A DNA stretch of 64,000 nucleotides from Chryseobacterium culicis (GTDB lineage Bacteria; Bacteroidota; Bacteroidia; Flavobacteriales; Weeksellaceae): positions 186,001 through 250,000 of the forward strand of contig NZ_PCPP01000003.1 of the NCBI RefSeq assembly GCF_002979755.1, in the 5' to 3' direction. Below are positions 41,978 to 50,699 of the stretch, piece after piece. The position numbers and the translations under genes were made by a program. The notes beneath the pieces are model-generated. The model was given only the letters and a program-made list of their open reading frames with translations, was not told the DNA's origin and made no database searches. How positions within the stretch are numbered: position 1 is the first letter of the stretch; every line of letters begins with the position of its first letter.

Positions 41978-42868
41978 ATGAAAAATATTATTCTCATTTT
42001 ATCAGGACTTATTCTTATTAGTTGTAATAAATCAGGAGTGGCAAAACAGGAAGTCAAAGCTGATCTGATGGAAGTTATCGCTGAAGATCAAGCACCTGCT
42101 GCAGCTGTGGCCATACCTCCACCCCTTGCTGTTTCTGAGAAACTGCTTCCCGATAATAATACATCTAACAAAGATGGGTACACCCCAAAGAAAACAGATA
42201 CCATCTCCAAAAAAATCATCAAAAATGGAGATATGAAAATTCAGATTGGTGATATTAAAAAAGCACAGAGTCAGGTCAATGAAATCATAAAGAAAAATAA
42301 TGCCTATATCCAGAAAGAAGAGTTTCAAAATACGGACATGGATGATAACCTTAACCTAATCATCAGAGTTCCTCATAAAAATTTCGATGCTCTTGTCAGT
42401 TCATTTTCAGACGGAGTAGGCTCGGTTTTATCCAAAAATATTTCATCCAATGATGTCACGGAAGAGTACACTGATATATCGATAAAACTGGCCAATAAAA
42501 AAATCTATCTTGAAAAGTATCGTAATATGCTCAAAAGTGCTGCTACCACAAAGGATATGCTGGAAATTCAGGAAAATATCCGAGAACTGGAAGATGAGAT
42601 TGATGTTGCTGAAGGCAGACTCCGTTTTATTGATGACCGTGTAAACTACAGCACTTTAACGCTCAACTTATACAAAGAGAAAGTAAGAAGCTCAGCGACC
42701 TCAGAAATTGGTTTTGGAAGTCGTTTTATGGATTCTCTGACTGAAGGCTGGAACAGTTTTGTAAGTTTCCTTCTGGGATTGGTTTCGTTATGGCCGTTCT
42801 TTTTACTTATTCCTATTATTGTTTTCGTTTGGAGAAAATGGAAATCAGGGAAAAAAGATAAAAATTAA
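41978..42868 (+). CDS. DUF4349 lipoprotein
   Basis: A 296-residue envelope lipoprotein: MKNIILILSGLILISC with lipobox cysteine C16. It carries an Ala/Pro-rich linker, then a DUF4349 domain with IIKNGDMKIQIGDIKKAQSQ, NLIIRVPHKNFDALVSS, TEEYTDISIKLANKK, a coiled coil around 175-225 and VNYSTLTLNLYKEK. A C-terminal membrane helix (about 262-282) precedes a basic tail. Similar proteins occur next to anti-sigma factors or alone; the function is unknown. Ends in a perfect terminator. Confidence 0.9.
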   Translation: MKNIILILSGLILISCNKSGVAKQEVKADLMEVIAEDQAPAAAVAIPPPLAVSEKLLPDNNTSNKDGYTPKKTDTISKKIIKNGDMKIQIGDIKKAQSQVNEIIKKNNAYIQKEEFQNTDMDDNLNLIIRVPHKNFDALVSSFSDGVGSVLSKNISSNDVTEEYTDISIKLANKKIYLEKYRNMLKSAATTKDMLEIQENIRELEDEIDVAEGRLRFIDDRVNYSTLTLNLYKEKVRSSATSEIGFGSRFMDSLTEGWNSFVSFLLGLVSLWPFFLLIPIIVFVWRKWKSGKKDKN

Positions 42869-42875
42869 TCTGTTA

Positions 42876-42906
42876 AAAATCCGGGCATCTTTGATGCCCG
42901 GATTTT
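42876..42906 (+). terminator. Perfect terminator after the DUF4349 gene
   Basis: AAAATCCGGGCATC - ttt - GATGCCCGGATTTT, a 14-bp perfect stem. Confidence 0.9.
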
Positions 42907-43011
42907 CACTGCATTATCAACAATTTATACTGTTTCCAGTATAGGCTTTAATAACAAGAATAGTGCAATAATCTTGTTAAGAGCTGTTAAATATTTTTGA
43001 AAAAAGAAATT

Positions 43012-43125
43012 GTCTCAAAAGTCAAACAATTTGCATTTTATCATTCTGACGAAGGAAGAGTCTTATTTGTAATTTGTAATATGAGATTCTTCACTACATT
43101 TCATTCAAAATGACACTTTTGAGAC
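43012..43125. repeat. MITE-like element, 114 bp, with 11-bp inverted ends
   Basis: GTCTCAAAAGT at 43012-43022 and ACTTTTGAGAC at 43115-43125 are exact inverted copies. Between them are words found in other dispersed repeats (TCATTCTGACGAAGGAAGAG, GAGATTCTTC). It lies downstream of the LPMO gene. Confidence 0.65.
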
Positions 43126-43148
43126 CACCTTTTTGTTTATTCTTTTTA

Positions 43149-44948
43149 TTATTTTCTGATAGTTTTAGTGATACTGCGGCCATCTTTGTAAAGAATTTTC
43201 ACAAAATATATTCCAGACTGAAGGCGGCTGATATTCATACTGTTCTGTCCTGGATTCATGAAAGTCATAATCTGAAGTCCCTGAGGAGTAATGACATCTA
43301 CTCTGCTTATTTTACTGTAAGCACTTTCAGGTGCGAAACTGATCAGATGATCAGATACGATTATTGAAAAACCAGCTTCTTTATTGGTAAGCCCGGCAGT
43401 ACAGCCTGTTCCTTCACTACAGTCACTTACCACCTTCCAGACCGCATTACTTCCCGGTGCTTCTCCCGGATTTGCATACCATTTGTTTTCCCAGATTTTA
43501 CAGGCATGAAAAACCTTTGTTCCTGCTGTTGGATAAGTTTTTACCGGATTATATTCCTGTGCTCCACAATAGGTCACCGGCCCGCCTGATTCACATCCAG
43601 GACCCTCGGTACAAGCACTTACTTCCTCCCATACCATATTTGTTCCTGGCAGTTCTCCCGGATTCGCATACCATTTATTTTTCCAGATTTTACAGGAGTA
43701 AAAAACTTTCACTCCGGCTGTAGGATATGCATTAGCCGCATTATACTGCTCTGTTCCGCAATATGACTGACCATTACCAGGTGTTACTTTCTTTGTTCTG
43801 ACTTTTAATTCATTACTCATATCAGAAAGCTGATCATTCATAGCAACAGATCTTACCGTATAACCATATTCTGTATCTTGTGCCAATCCTGTTCTTGAAA
43901 AGCTTGTTTGAACAGTCTCTCCTACTTTAATCCCATTTTCAAATACATGGTAATTTTTAATGCCTTGGGTATGGGTTGAGGCCATCCACATTAGGGAAAC
44001 AGAATTTTCAGTAACTCCCATTGAATGAAGATTTGATGGCGCTGTGGGTTTTTCAGGAATACCCTCACTGTTCGTTTTTACACTGAGCGGAGCACTTTTC
44101 CCTGACATAAGTCCTGAAGAACCTTTGGCCTGTATTTCATAAGTATAAACTGTATTAGCCGTTAAACCAGTATCTTCAAACTGAGCCCCACTCACTTGCT
44201 GCACACTTTGTCCGTTGCGGAACACAATGTAAGATACGGCATCTGACTGTGGTGTCCAGCTAATTTTAGCAGAGGAACTGGTAACTCCCAGCTGCGTTAA
44301 CCCTGTAGGAGTGGCTGGTGCTGAAACTCCTGTTCCTGAGGTTACATTCACATCAATAACATTATAAAATGCATTGGTAGTGTCTGCTACATCCCAGACC
44401 GCTAAAATAATATGGTAGCCCGTACGATTAGCAGGAACTGTGATCTGATGAGAAACATTATCCTGTGGTGGAGTTCCATTATGCATAACTGTACCAATGA
44501 GTTCAAGATTCTGACGAGTAAGCGGCTGATTGGGATCCCAACCCTGCTTGGTCATATAATAATGCCATTTTGCCGTCGCATGATAAGCTGTATATTTCCA
44601 GATAAACGCATTTATACCGGTAGTGATATTGGTTTTCTTCCACCGGTTAGCATTTTGGATATCCAGGGTAGTATCTCCTCCTATACTTCCATTAGCGGAC
44701 GCAATCTTTCCATCCGCAGGCCCCAATGCAGGAAAGCCTTTTGGAGCTTCCAGAGAAGCGGGTTCATTAATTACAGAGCCATAGATTCCAAATGCGGCAG
44801 AATAACCCAATGCAGCCTTATCCAGGCTTCCCTGATATCCTCGTGAGGCAGGGCTCATTACATATCCATGTGCGGATACATGGATTAAAGAAGGTACCAG
44901 TATGGCCAGCATCAGCAATACCGGAAAAAAAATTTTACGTGTCATCAT
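43149..44948 (-). CDS. AA10 lytic polysaccharide monooxygenase with FnIII, CBM and T9SS domains
   Basis: A 599-residue secreted copper enzyme. The signal peptide ends VSA, so the mature protein starts with H27 (HGYVMSPASR), as the copper brace requires; the second His is H123 (YTAYHATAKWHYYMT) and the axial Phe is F194 (NAFYNVIDVN). Domains follow in order: AA10 (27-205), two fibronectin III domains (about 210-295 and 297-388), two near-identical CBM5/12-like modules (YCGTEQYNAANAYPTAGV; YCGAEQ-like start YCGAQEYNPVKTYPTAGT), and a T9SS type A C-terminal signal (ISRLQSGIYFVKILYKDGR). It would oxidatively cleave chitin outside the cell. No chitinase is adjacent. Confidence 0.95.
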   Translation of the reverse strand: MMTRKIFFPVLLMLAILVPSLIHVSAHGYVMSPASRGYQGSLDKAALGYSAAFGIYGSVINEPASLEAPKGFPALGPADGKIASANGSIGGDTTLDIQNANRWKKTNITTGINAFIWKYTAYHATAKWHYYMTKQGWDPNQPLTRQNLELIGTVMHNGTPPQDNVSHQITVPANRTGYHIILAVWDVADTTNAFYNVIDVNVTSGTGVSAPATPTGLTQLGVTSSSAKISWTPQSDAVSYIVFRNGQSVQQVSGAQFEDTGLTANTVYTYEIQAKGSSGLMSGKSAPLSVKTNSEGIPEKPTAPSNLHSMGVTENSVSLMWMASTHTQGIKNYHVFENGIKVGETVQTSFSRTGLAQDTEYGYTVRSVAMNDQLSDMSNELKVRTKKVTPGNGQSYCGTEQYNAANAYPTAGVKVFYSCKIWKNKWYANPGELPGTNMVWEEVSACTEGPGCESGGPVTYCGAQEYNPVKTYPTAGTKVFHACKIWENKWYANPGEAPGSNAVWKVVSDCSEGTGCTAGLTNKEAGFSIIVSDHLISFAPESAYSKISRVDVITPQGLQIMTFMNPGQNSMNISRLQSGIYFVKILYKDGRSITKTIRK

Positions 44949-45331
44949 ATTTTAATATTTTGGTGTTGATTGGGCTGAATTGATTGTAAGCAAAACGGAA
45001 CTTACATCATCAATAATTCAAAAAATACAAGCGATATTAACCTGCAGCGTTTAAAACAGTTCAATTATAATATGTATAATAAAAAGCCAAACTATATAAA
45101 ACAATATCATGAATATTAATAATTACATTAAAATTGTAAAATCCATATTGCGTTATATTTAAATATAAAATTAGGGTATTTTATATTACAAAAATATATA
45201 AATCCCATGATACTTATCACTAATAGTTGAAATATTTTCAATTAAAATTATACATGAATAAATGAAAGAACAAAAAAAAGAGGAGTTTACAAATCCTATT
45301 ATAATATTCCAGCCGATTCTAAATAAAAAGC
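44949..45331. other. Very AT-rich spacer upstream of the LPMO gene
   Basis: A region of several hundred bases with long A/T runs and no credible ORF. It should contain the LPMO promoter on the minus strand; no exact TAnnTTTG was found near the start. Confidence 0.5.
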
Positions 45332-45358
45332 AAAGGCCATGAAATATTCACAGCCTTT
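45332..45358 (-). terminator. Terminator of the phosphatase-methylase operon
   Basis: AAAGGC ... GCCTTT outer stem with an inner TGAA/TTCA stem, about 55 bases after the methylase stop; T-rich on the minus strand. Confidence 0.5.
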
Positions 45359-45413
45359 TTCTATTTTCTACTCAACAGCTCTCATACTTATTATCAAGCT
45401 ACAGGAGTATAGT

Positions 45414-46112
45414 TTATTTTCCCAGTACAAATACTGCAGGAATTTTATGCAGTTCCGGCTTTTGTTTTTGCCAGTCTTTTATTGATTTTGTTTTAATGAA
45501 CTCATGCTCCGGATCGTTGATATTGGCAGCAATACAAAGCTTAGTATTCGGTGATAAAAATTTACACAGATCTTCAAAAAGCTGATTATTTCTGTACGGT
45601 GTTTCCATGAAAATCTGTGAATATCCGGTTTTCTGAACAAGCCCTTCAAGGTTCATGATCTGCTTCTTTTTCTCTCCTTTATCAATTGGAAGATAACCAT
45701 GAAAAGTAAATTCCTGCCCGTTGAATCCACTGGAAATTAAAGCCAGAATAATGGATGAAGGCCCTGAAATTGGGATCACTCTGATGTTTTTCTCATGACA
45801 CCATTTTACAATCAGGTTTCCGGGATCTGCAATACAAGGCAATCCGGCTTCCGACAACAATCCGAAGTCCTGCCCTTTCATCATCAGTTCCTGAGCTTCC
45901 TTGATATCTGCATTTTCAGTGTATTTATCCAATAAGAATAACTTCAGATCGGCCTGTTTTTTTTCAGGAGCAAAAAATTTCACAACCTTTCGCGCTGTTT
46001 TCTCGTTTTCCACGAAAAAATAATCTGTTTGCATGATATAATCTTTCAAAACAGGTGAAAAGTGGCTGATAGAAGTATTTTCAGATAAATAAGCAGGGAG
46101 TAAAAAAAGCAT
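45414..46112 (-). CDS. RsmI-like SAM-dependent methyltransferase (tetrapyrrole methylase fold)
   Basis: A 232-residue protein of the tetrapyrrole-methylase fold. Motifs are SEAGLPCIADPGNLIV (compare the SDAGTPLISDPG of RsmI) and IPISGPSSIILALISSGF, with GQEFTFHGYLP after it. It lacks the C-terminal domain of full RsmI. RsmI 2'-O-methylates C1402 of 16S rRNA; this shorter Bacteroidota paralogue may act on RNA or another substrate. Starts 4 bases after the NTF2-like gene: third gene of the operon. Confidence 0.85.
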   Translation of the reverse strand: MLFLLPAYLSENTSISHFSPVLKDYIMQTDYFFVENEKTARKVVKFFAPEKKQADLKLFLLDKYTENADIKEAQELMMKGQDFGLLSEAGLPCIADPGNLIVKWCHEKNIRVIPISGPSSIILALISSGFNGQEFTFHGYLPIDKGEKKKQIMNLEGLVQKTGYSQIFMETPYRNNQLFEDLCKFLSPNTKLCIAANINDPEHEFIKTKSIKDWQKQKPELHKIPAVFVLGK

Positions 46113-46116
46113 TGTA

Positions 46117-46617
46117 TTATTTTTTAGTTCTTTCGTTAAGTGTAGGTTGAGGGAAGTATTTTGTAAGGTCCATGGAAAAAGTAACAGAAGTAATTTTCCA
46201 GGTTCCGTTGATCTTCATAAGTGTCCAGATTTCTTTTCCCCAGTTTTCCATTTTGCCATCGTACCAAAAGCTATAATCGAAATTGGCAGAAGCAACAGCT
46301 CCATCTTCCACTATCTTAATATTGTCAAATTTTTCTTCAGATTTATCATCTTTAAAACTTTTGATAAAAGCTTTATAATCATCTGCAAAATAGTAATCAG
46401 CCTTAGGATTTTTCTCCAGACGCTTAGCCTGTGTTCTGTCTTTATATATCCCGGTCCAAAGGACAGGTTCCTGAAATAAAGAAAGATATCTGGCTTCGTC
46501 TCTGGATTTAATACACCCCATAAAGTCATCCATAACTTTACGGATTTCTGTTTCATCTTTGGTTTGAGCGAAAGACAAACCACAGCTAAAAACAAGCAGT
46601 AACAGCAGTTTTTTCAT
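46117..46617 (-). CDS. Secreted NTF2-like protein
   Basis: A 166-residue protein. ATG 46617 is chosen because it gives a proper signal peptide (MKKLLLLLVFSCGLSFAQ). The mature part is NTF2-like: helix IRKVMDDFMGCIKSRDEARYL, then SLFQEPVLWTGIYK and strands ending in WKITSVTFSMDLT. It resembles the secreted protein at 16003-16521. Five bases separate it from the phosphatase gene upstream. No catalytic residues are evident and its role is unknown. Confidence 0.82.
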   Translation of the reverse strand: MKKLLLLLVFSCGLSFAQTKDETEIRKVMDDFMGCIKSRDEARYLSLFQEPVLWTGIYKDRTQAKRLEKNPKADYYFADDYKAFIKSFKDDKSEEKFDNIKIVEDGAVASANFDYSFWYDGKMENWGKEIWTLMKINGTWKITSVTFSMDLTKYFPQPTLNERTKK

Positions 46618-46622
46618 GATTA

Positions 46623-47072
46623 TTATTTTGATATTTGGTTTCTGATTGCGGTGCATCCTTTATCCAAAAGCTGGAATACCATTTCAAAATCTTTCATATC
46701 TCCCCAATAAGGATCCGGAACCTCAGCATTTTTGTGGTCTCCCAATACTTCTAAAAACAAAGATACTTTCTGTCGTTCTTCTTCATTTTTAGTTTTAGAA
46801 ACTACATCTCCCAATACATCAATATCCATACAGTAGATCTTATCGAAGGTTTCAAAATCTATTCTGGTAATAGGTCTTGATCTTTGTTTTGATATATCAA
46901 TATCGTGATGAGCAGCAGTTTTAATGGCTCTTTTGTCAGGGTGCTCTCCTTCGTGCATCGAAATGGTTCCGGCTGAATCTACCGTACAATTATCCGGCAG
47001 TTTTGCTTTCATAATTCCTTCTGCCAATGGGCTTCTGCATATATTTCCTAGACAAACCATTAATATTTTCAT
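46623..47072 (-). CDS. Low molecular weight protein-tyrosine phosphatase
   Basis: A 149-residue cytosolic phosphatase. The P-loop C-x5-R is C7-R13 (VCLGNICRSPLAEG) and the general acid is D120 in PDPYWG. The length is normal for the family. It hydrolyses phosphotyrosine or arginine-phosphate in some relatives; the target here is unknown. It leads a tight three-gene operon with a secreted NTF2-like protein and an RsmI-like methylase, and has an exact TAGTTTTG box upstream. Confidence 0.95.
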   Translation of the reverse strand: MKILMVCLGNICRSPLAEGIMKAKLPDNCTVDSAGTISMHEGEHPDKRAIKTAAHHDIDISKQRSRPITRIDFETFDKIYCMDIDVLGDVVSKTKNEEERQKVSLFLEVLGDHKNAEVPDPYWGDMKDFEMVFQLLDKGCTAIRNQISK

Positions 47073-47106
47073 ATGCTGTTTATTTAAAAAGAGTCTTTTA
47101 TCACGA

Positions 47107-47114
47107 CAAAACTA
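47107..47114 (-). promoter_or_regulatory. -7 box (TAGTTTTG) of the phosphatase operon
   Basis: Exact consensus on the minus strand, 34 bases before the ATG. Confidence 0.6.
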
Positions 47115-47172
47115 AATAAAAAATGAAGAATAAAACTATCCTTCATTTTAATTTATTTAAGCTCAATGCTAT

Positions 47173-48627
47173 TTATTGTTTGATTCTTTCCGTAAGATCT
47201 TTTACGTACTTCTTGATTTCTTTATCAATTTTAGAAACATCTTTGATAGTATCACAAGCATACATTACTGTAGAGTGATCTTTTCCTCCCATTTCCTCAC
47301 CGATTTTGGTAAATGTAGAATTGGTGAATTCTTTCGAGAAGTACATCGCAAGCTGTCTTGGCAAAGCAATCTCTCTTTTTCTTGTTTTAGAAAGCAACTG
47401 CTCTTTTTTGATTCCGAAATAATCACACACCACTTCCTGAATGTAAGGAATATTGATGATCTTTTTCTGGTTGGCAGCAATTCTGTTGATCGTCTCCTTA
47501 AGCAATTCAAGACTAAGGTCTCTCTTATATACTGTAGAGTAAGCAATCACCGAGTTAATTACTCCGATAAGTTCTCTTACATTGGTTTTCGTTTCCACAG
47601 CAAGGAAGTCAAGCATATCTCCCGGAAGAACAATTCCGTCTCTGCTTAATTTATCTTCGATAATCTGTCTTCTTGTGGACAGATCCGGTGATTTGATTTC
47701 TGCAGAAAGTCCCCATTTGAAACGGGAAACAATTCTGTCCTGAATATCCATAATATCTGCCGGTGCTTTATCGGAAGTAAGGATAATCTGTTTTCCATTC
47801 TGATGCAGGTGATCAAAAATATGGAAGAAACTGTCCTGAGTAGCTGATTTTCCAGACAGGAACTGAATATCATCAATAATCAGTACATCTACCATTTGAT
47901 AGAAATTCGCAAACTCAGTTTGTTTATGTGCTTTGGCAGCAGAGATAAACTGCTGGATAAATTTTTCAGAAGACAGATAAAGAACTACTTTATCTGGAAA
48001 CTGGTTTTTTACTTCAAGACCAACCGCTTGTCCTAAGTGTGTTTTTCCAACTCCATAACCTCCGTATAAAAATAATGGGTTAAAAGCTGTTGCACCAGGT
48101 CTTTTTGCAATAGATCTTGCTACAGTGGCTGCAAATTTATTGCTTTCACCTTCTACATAACTATCAAAAGAATAGTCAGGCTTCAGGTTAGAATCTATAT
48201 TTACTTTTCTAATTCCAGGAACTACAAACGGGTTTACAATATTAGCAGAAAAACCTTGTGGCATTGTTTCCTGTGTTTTTGGAGTAGGAACACTTTGTCC
48301 CTTGATGTTCATGGTAACTGGTTTTTCTTCACCTTTTGGTCTGTTTTCCATCACAGAATACCATAATTTCACTCCTTTTCCAATATTTTTCTTCAGGGCA
48401 GCAGAAAGCAAGGACAGATAATTGTCCTCTATATATTCCTTGTAAAAATCGCTCGGTACGATCAACGTAAGGTTGTTGGCCACCAATGAAAGCGGCTGAA
48501 CCTTATCGAATAGCATATCGAAAGATTTTTCAAGTTTTTTAAGGTCAGAATTGTCTTCAGCAGCGTTGAGGTTATCGCGCATAAACTGAAGGCATTTCTG
48601 CCATATCATCATTAAATTGTCATCCAT
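47173..48627 (-). CDS. dnaA: Chromosomal replication initiator protein DnaA
   Basis: A 484-residue AAA+ initiator. Domain I occupies about 1-90, a linker with a Pro/Gln-rich part about 100-145, Walker A 189-197 (GGYGVGKTHL), and Walker B with D252/D253 (VLIIDDIQFL). The C-terminal domain IV has the DnaA signature GGKDHSTVMYACDTI. It binds oriC DnaA boxes and opens DNA. The surrounding spacers do not show a clear cluster of TTATCCACA boxes, so oriC is probably elsewhere. The upstream 114-base gap to the thioesterase has no exact promoter box for dnaA. Confidence 0.98.
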   Translation of the reverse strand: MDDNLMMIWQKCLQFMRDNLNAAEDNSDLKKLEKSFDMLFDKVQPLSLVANNLTLIVPSDFYKEYIEDNYLSLLSAALKKNIGKGVKLWYSVMENRPKGEEKPVTMNIKGQSVPTPKTQETMPQGFSANIVNPFVVPGIRKVNIDSNLKPDYSFDSYVEGESNKFAATVARSIAKRPGATAFNPLFLYGGYGVGKTHLGQAVGLEVKNQFPDKVVLYLSSEKFIQQFISAAKAHKQTEFANFYQMVDVLIIDDIQFLSGKSATQDSFFHIFDHLHQNGKQIILTSDKAPADIMDIQDRIVSRFKWGLSAEIKSPDLSTRRQIIEDKLSRDGIVLPGDMLDFLAVETKTNVRELIGVINSVIAYSTVYKRDLSLELLKETINRIAANQKKIINIPYIQEVVCDYFGIKKEQLLSKTRKREIALPRQLAMYFSKEFTNSTFTKIGEEMGGKDHSTVMYACDTIKDVSKIDKEIKKYVKDLTERIKQ

Positions 48628-48733
48628 TTTTTAAGCCCCGATTATTCTTTGTTTGTACTGTGTTTAGAAGGAAGACAAAGGTCCAATTTTTTCTTTTCAA
48701 AAAAAAATATTGCAGGTATTGATTATTTAAAAA

Positions 48734-48741
48734 TATATTTG
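48734..48741 (+). promoter_or_regulatory. -7 box (TATATTTG) of the thioesterase gene
   Basis: Exact consensus. It overlaps the ATG at 48743, ruling that start out and favouring ATG 48764. Confidence 0.65.
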
Positions 48742-48763
48742 TATGTATAATTTAACACGTAAA

Positions 48764-49177
48764 ATGATACACACAACACACTCAATACGAGTACGTTACG
48801 CAGAAACAGACTCAATGAAATATGTATACTACGGAAACTATGCAACGTACTTCGAAGTAGCGAGAGTTGAACTCTTCAGAAGCATAGGAATTTCATACGA
48901 TGAAATTGAAAACCAAGGAATTTGGCTGCCCGTTTCCGACTATAAAATTAAATATATCCGCCCAGCTTTATATGATCAAAAATTAGAAATTCATACGTAT
49001 GTAAAAAAAATTCCGGGCGTAAGAATTGAATTTGAATATGAAATTTACAATGAAGAGCATATTAAAATAACAGAAGCTTCCACTACTCTATTCTTTTTGG
49101 ATGCAAAAACCAACAAAGTCATCAAGTGTCCGGAGTTCCTGATGGAAATGATCGAGAAGAGTTGGAAGGAGGGGTGA
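48764..49177 (+). CDS. Acyl-CoA thioesterase, 4HBT/YbgC-like
   Basis: A 137-residue hot-dog-fold protein. The conserved start IRVRYAETDSMKYVYYGNYA carries the family Asp (YAETDSM), which acts in YbgC-type thioesterases, followed by FEVARVELFRSIG. It hydrolyses short acyl-CoA or acyl-ACP esters in the cytosol. Start ATG 48764 is set by the overlapping -7 box at the upstream ATG. Divergent from dnaA. The exact acyl substrate is unknown. Confidence 0.9.
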   Translation: MIHTTHSIRVRYAETDSMKYVYYGNYATYFEVARVELFRSIGISYDEIENQGIWLPVSDYKIKYIRPALYDQKLEIHTYVKKIPGVRIEFEYEIYNEEHIKITEASTTLFFLDAKTNKVIKCPEFLMEMIEKSWKEG

Positions 49178-49228
49178 TAGGTAGTAGATATCAGGTAGCA
49201 GGAATTAGCGATTAGCGATTAGGGATTA

Positions 49229-49314
49229 GGGATTAGGGAGATATCCTGTAAAATATTGATGGAAGACCATTGATGTCAATGGTGAATTTTGCTTCGCAGG
49301 TGAAAGGTGAATTT
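49229..49314 (-). repeat. Core of a dispersed repeat, copy B
   Basis: Inverted copy of 31551-31640 (TTAGGGAGATAT, AAATATTGATGGAAG, CATTGATGTCAATGGTGAAT, TTTTGCTTCG). Preceded by a short GATTAGGGATTAGGG array. It fills most of the 309-base thioesterase-pheA gap. Confidence 0.85.
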
Positions 49315-49486
49315 TTTAACGCCATTAAGATGTTTATCTCTACTTAGTCCATAACAAAAGAAACCCGCAACAAAATAAACCAGCAACTCTCAACCCGTAA
49401 CAAAACAAAACCGTCACACGCACTCTATTTATGAATTAATTCGCACCTTTGTACCTTTATTTTAATCATCCCTTATATTATATATT

Positions 49487-50335
49487 ATGAAGATTGCATT
49501 TTTGGGACCTCATGCCAGTTTTACCCAGCTTGCCGCTGCCCAACTATTTCCCAATGAAGAGTTATTACCACAAGCCAGTATTCTGGATTGTTTTAATGCG
49601 GTTGAAAACGGAGAAGCAGTAAAAGCGGTTGTACCTTTGGAAAACTCTATTGAAGGAACCGTATCTATGACGCTGGACTATTTATATAAGACTCCGTCTA
49701 TTAAAATAGAAGCAGAAGCAGTAATGCCTATTGCTCACCATCTAATGATTCATCCGGAAAACGCCATAAAGAATATTGAAAGAATATATTCTCACCCGCA
49801 GGCGCTTGCACAGAGCTTTCATTTTCTGGATACTCATTATAAAGAGATTCCGAAACAGGATTTCTCTTCAACTGCCGCTGCCGCTAAATTTGTTTCTGAG
49901 AATCCCGGCACTCCTATTGCAGCAGTAGCCAACCAGTTTGCCGCTAATTTATATGGTTTGAAAATCATCAACCGTAATATTCAGGATTTTGAACAGAACC
50001 ACACCCGATTTATCATCATTTCGAAGGAACAGAATACATATCAGAATGATCAACTGGAAACACTGGGCGAAAAATCAGGAATGCTGATCACTCTTCCGGA
50101 AGACCATCCTGGTGGACTGCATCAGGTTTTATCTGTTTTTGCGTGGAGAAAAATGAATCTCAGTAAAATTGAATCCAGAACTTTAAAGACCGGATTGGGA
50201 AATTATTTCTTCTTCATCAATGTTGAAGGGCCATGGAAAGAGGTCTTGCATGAAAACGCACTAAAAGAGTTGGAATCCCTCAATGCCAATGTTGATTTTC
50301 TTGGAAATTATAAAGAATTTCTTCTGGAGAGCTAG
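49487..50335 (+). CDS. pheA: Prephenate dehydratase
   Basis: A 282-residue monofunctional enzyme converting prephenate to phenylpyruvate for phenylalanine. The catalytic lobes show FLGPHASFTQLAA, VPLENSIEGTVSMTLDYL and the TRF motif (NHTRFIIIS). The C-terminal ACT domain, GGLHQVLSVFAWRKMNLSKI with ESRTLKTGLGNYFFFI, would bind Phe for feedback control. No chorismate mutase domain. Followed by a strong terminator, so monocistronic. Confidence 0.97.
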   Translation: MKIAFLGPHASFTQLAAAQLFPNEELLPQASILDCFNAVENGEAVKAVVPLENSIEGTVSMTLDYLYKTPSIKIEAEAVMPIAHHLMIHPENAIKNIERIYSHPQALAQSFHFLDTHYKEIPKQDFSSTAAAAKFVSENPGTPIAAVANQFAANLYGLKIINRNIQDFEQNHTRFIIISKEQNTYQNDQLETLGEKSGMLITLPEDHPGGLHQVLSVFAWRKMNLSKIESRTLKTGLGNYFFFINVEGPWKEVLHENALKELESLNANVDFLGNYKEFLLES

Positions 50336-50358
50336 AAAAAATCAATAAATCTATACAA

Positions 50359-50389
50359 AAAACACCGCTGTTAAGGCGGTGTTTTTTTT
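50359..50389 (+). terminator. Terminator of pheA
   Basis: AAAACACCGC - tgttaag - GCGGTGTTTT stem and a T tract. Confidence 0.9.
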
Positions 50390-50664
50390 GTTTCTACTCT
50401 TAAAAATACAAAATTCAAAAAAAATTTACCCTAAATAACCCTACTACAATTTCTTTTGTTTAAATAAAAAATAACCCACATTATAGAGAGAATTATCTTT
50501 TTATAAAGCACTGATAAACAATAATTTAAATAAAAATTAAATATAATAAGTCGTAATTGAATTATGCATAAATATCAATTAAAATATAAACATATGTTTA
50601 AATATATTACATCATATTAACATTAAAATTATAAATATCACAATGCTGGGTATAATTTTTATTG
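50390..50664. other. AT-rich spacer upstream of the tail-fibre-like gene
   Basis: No ORF or repeat of note; long A/T runs. A promoter lies at its right end. Confidence 0.5.
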
Positions 50665-50672
50665 TATATTTG
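50665..50672 (+). promoter_or_regulatory. -7 box (TATATTTG) of gene 50700
   Basis: Exact consensus, 27 bases before ATG 50700. Confidence 0.65.
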
Positions 50673-50699
50673 CTTAGCAACTAATTAAAAATCTTGATC

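Noticed and set aside
44412..44846. A 144-residue plus-strand ORF opposite the LPMO gene
   Set aside because: The LPMO frame has a complete domain set and catalytic residues; the opposite frame has none.
48628..48742. The dnaA upstream spacer as an origin of replication
   Set aside because: It is only 115 bases and has no cluster of DnaA boxes.
49210..49240. GATTAGGGATTAGGG short array as a CRISPR or telomere-like repeat
   Set aside because: A few 7-base units inside a dispersed repeat, without spacers.
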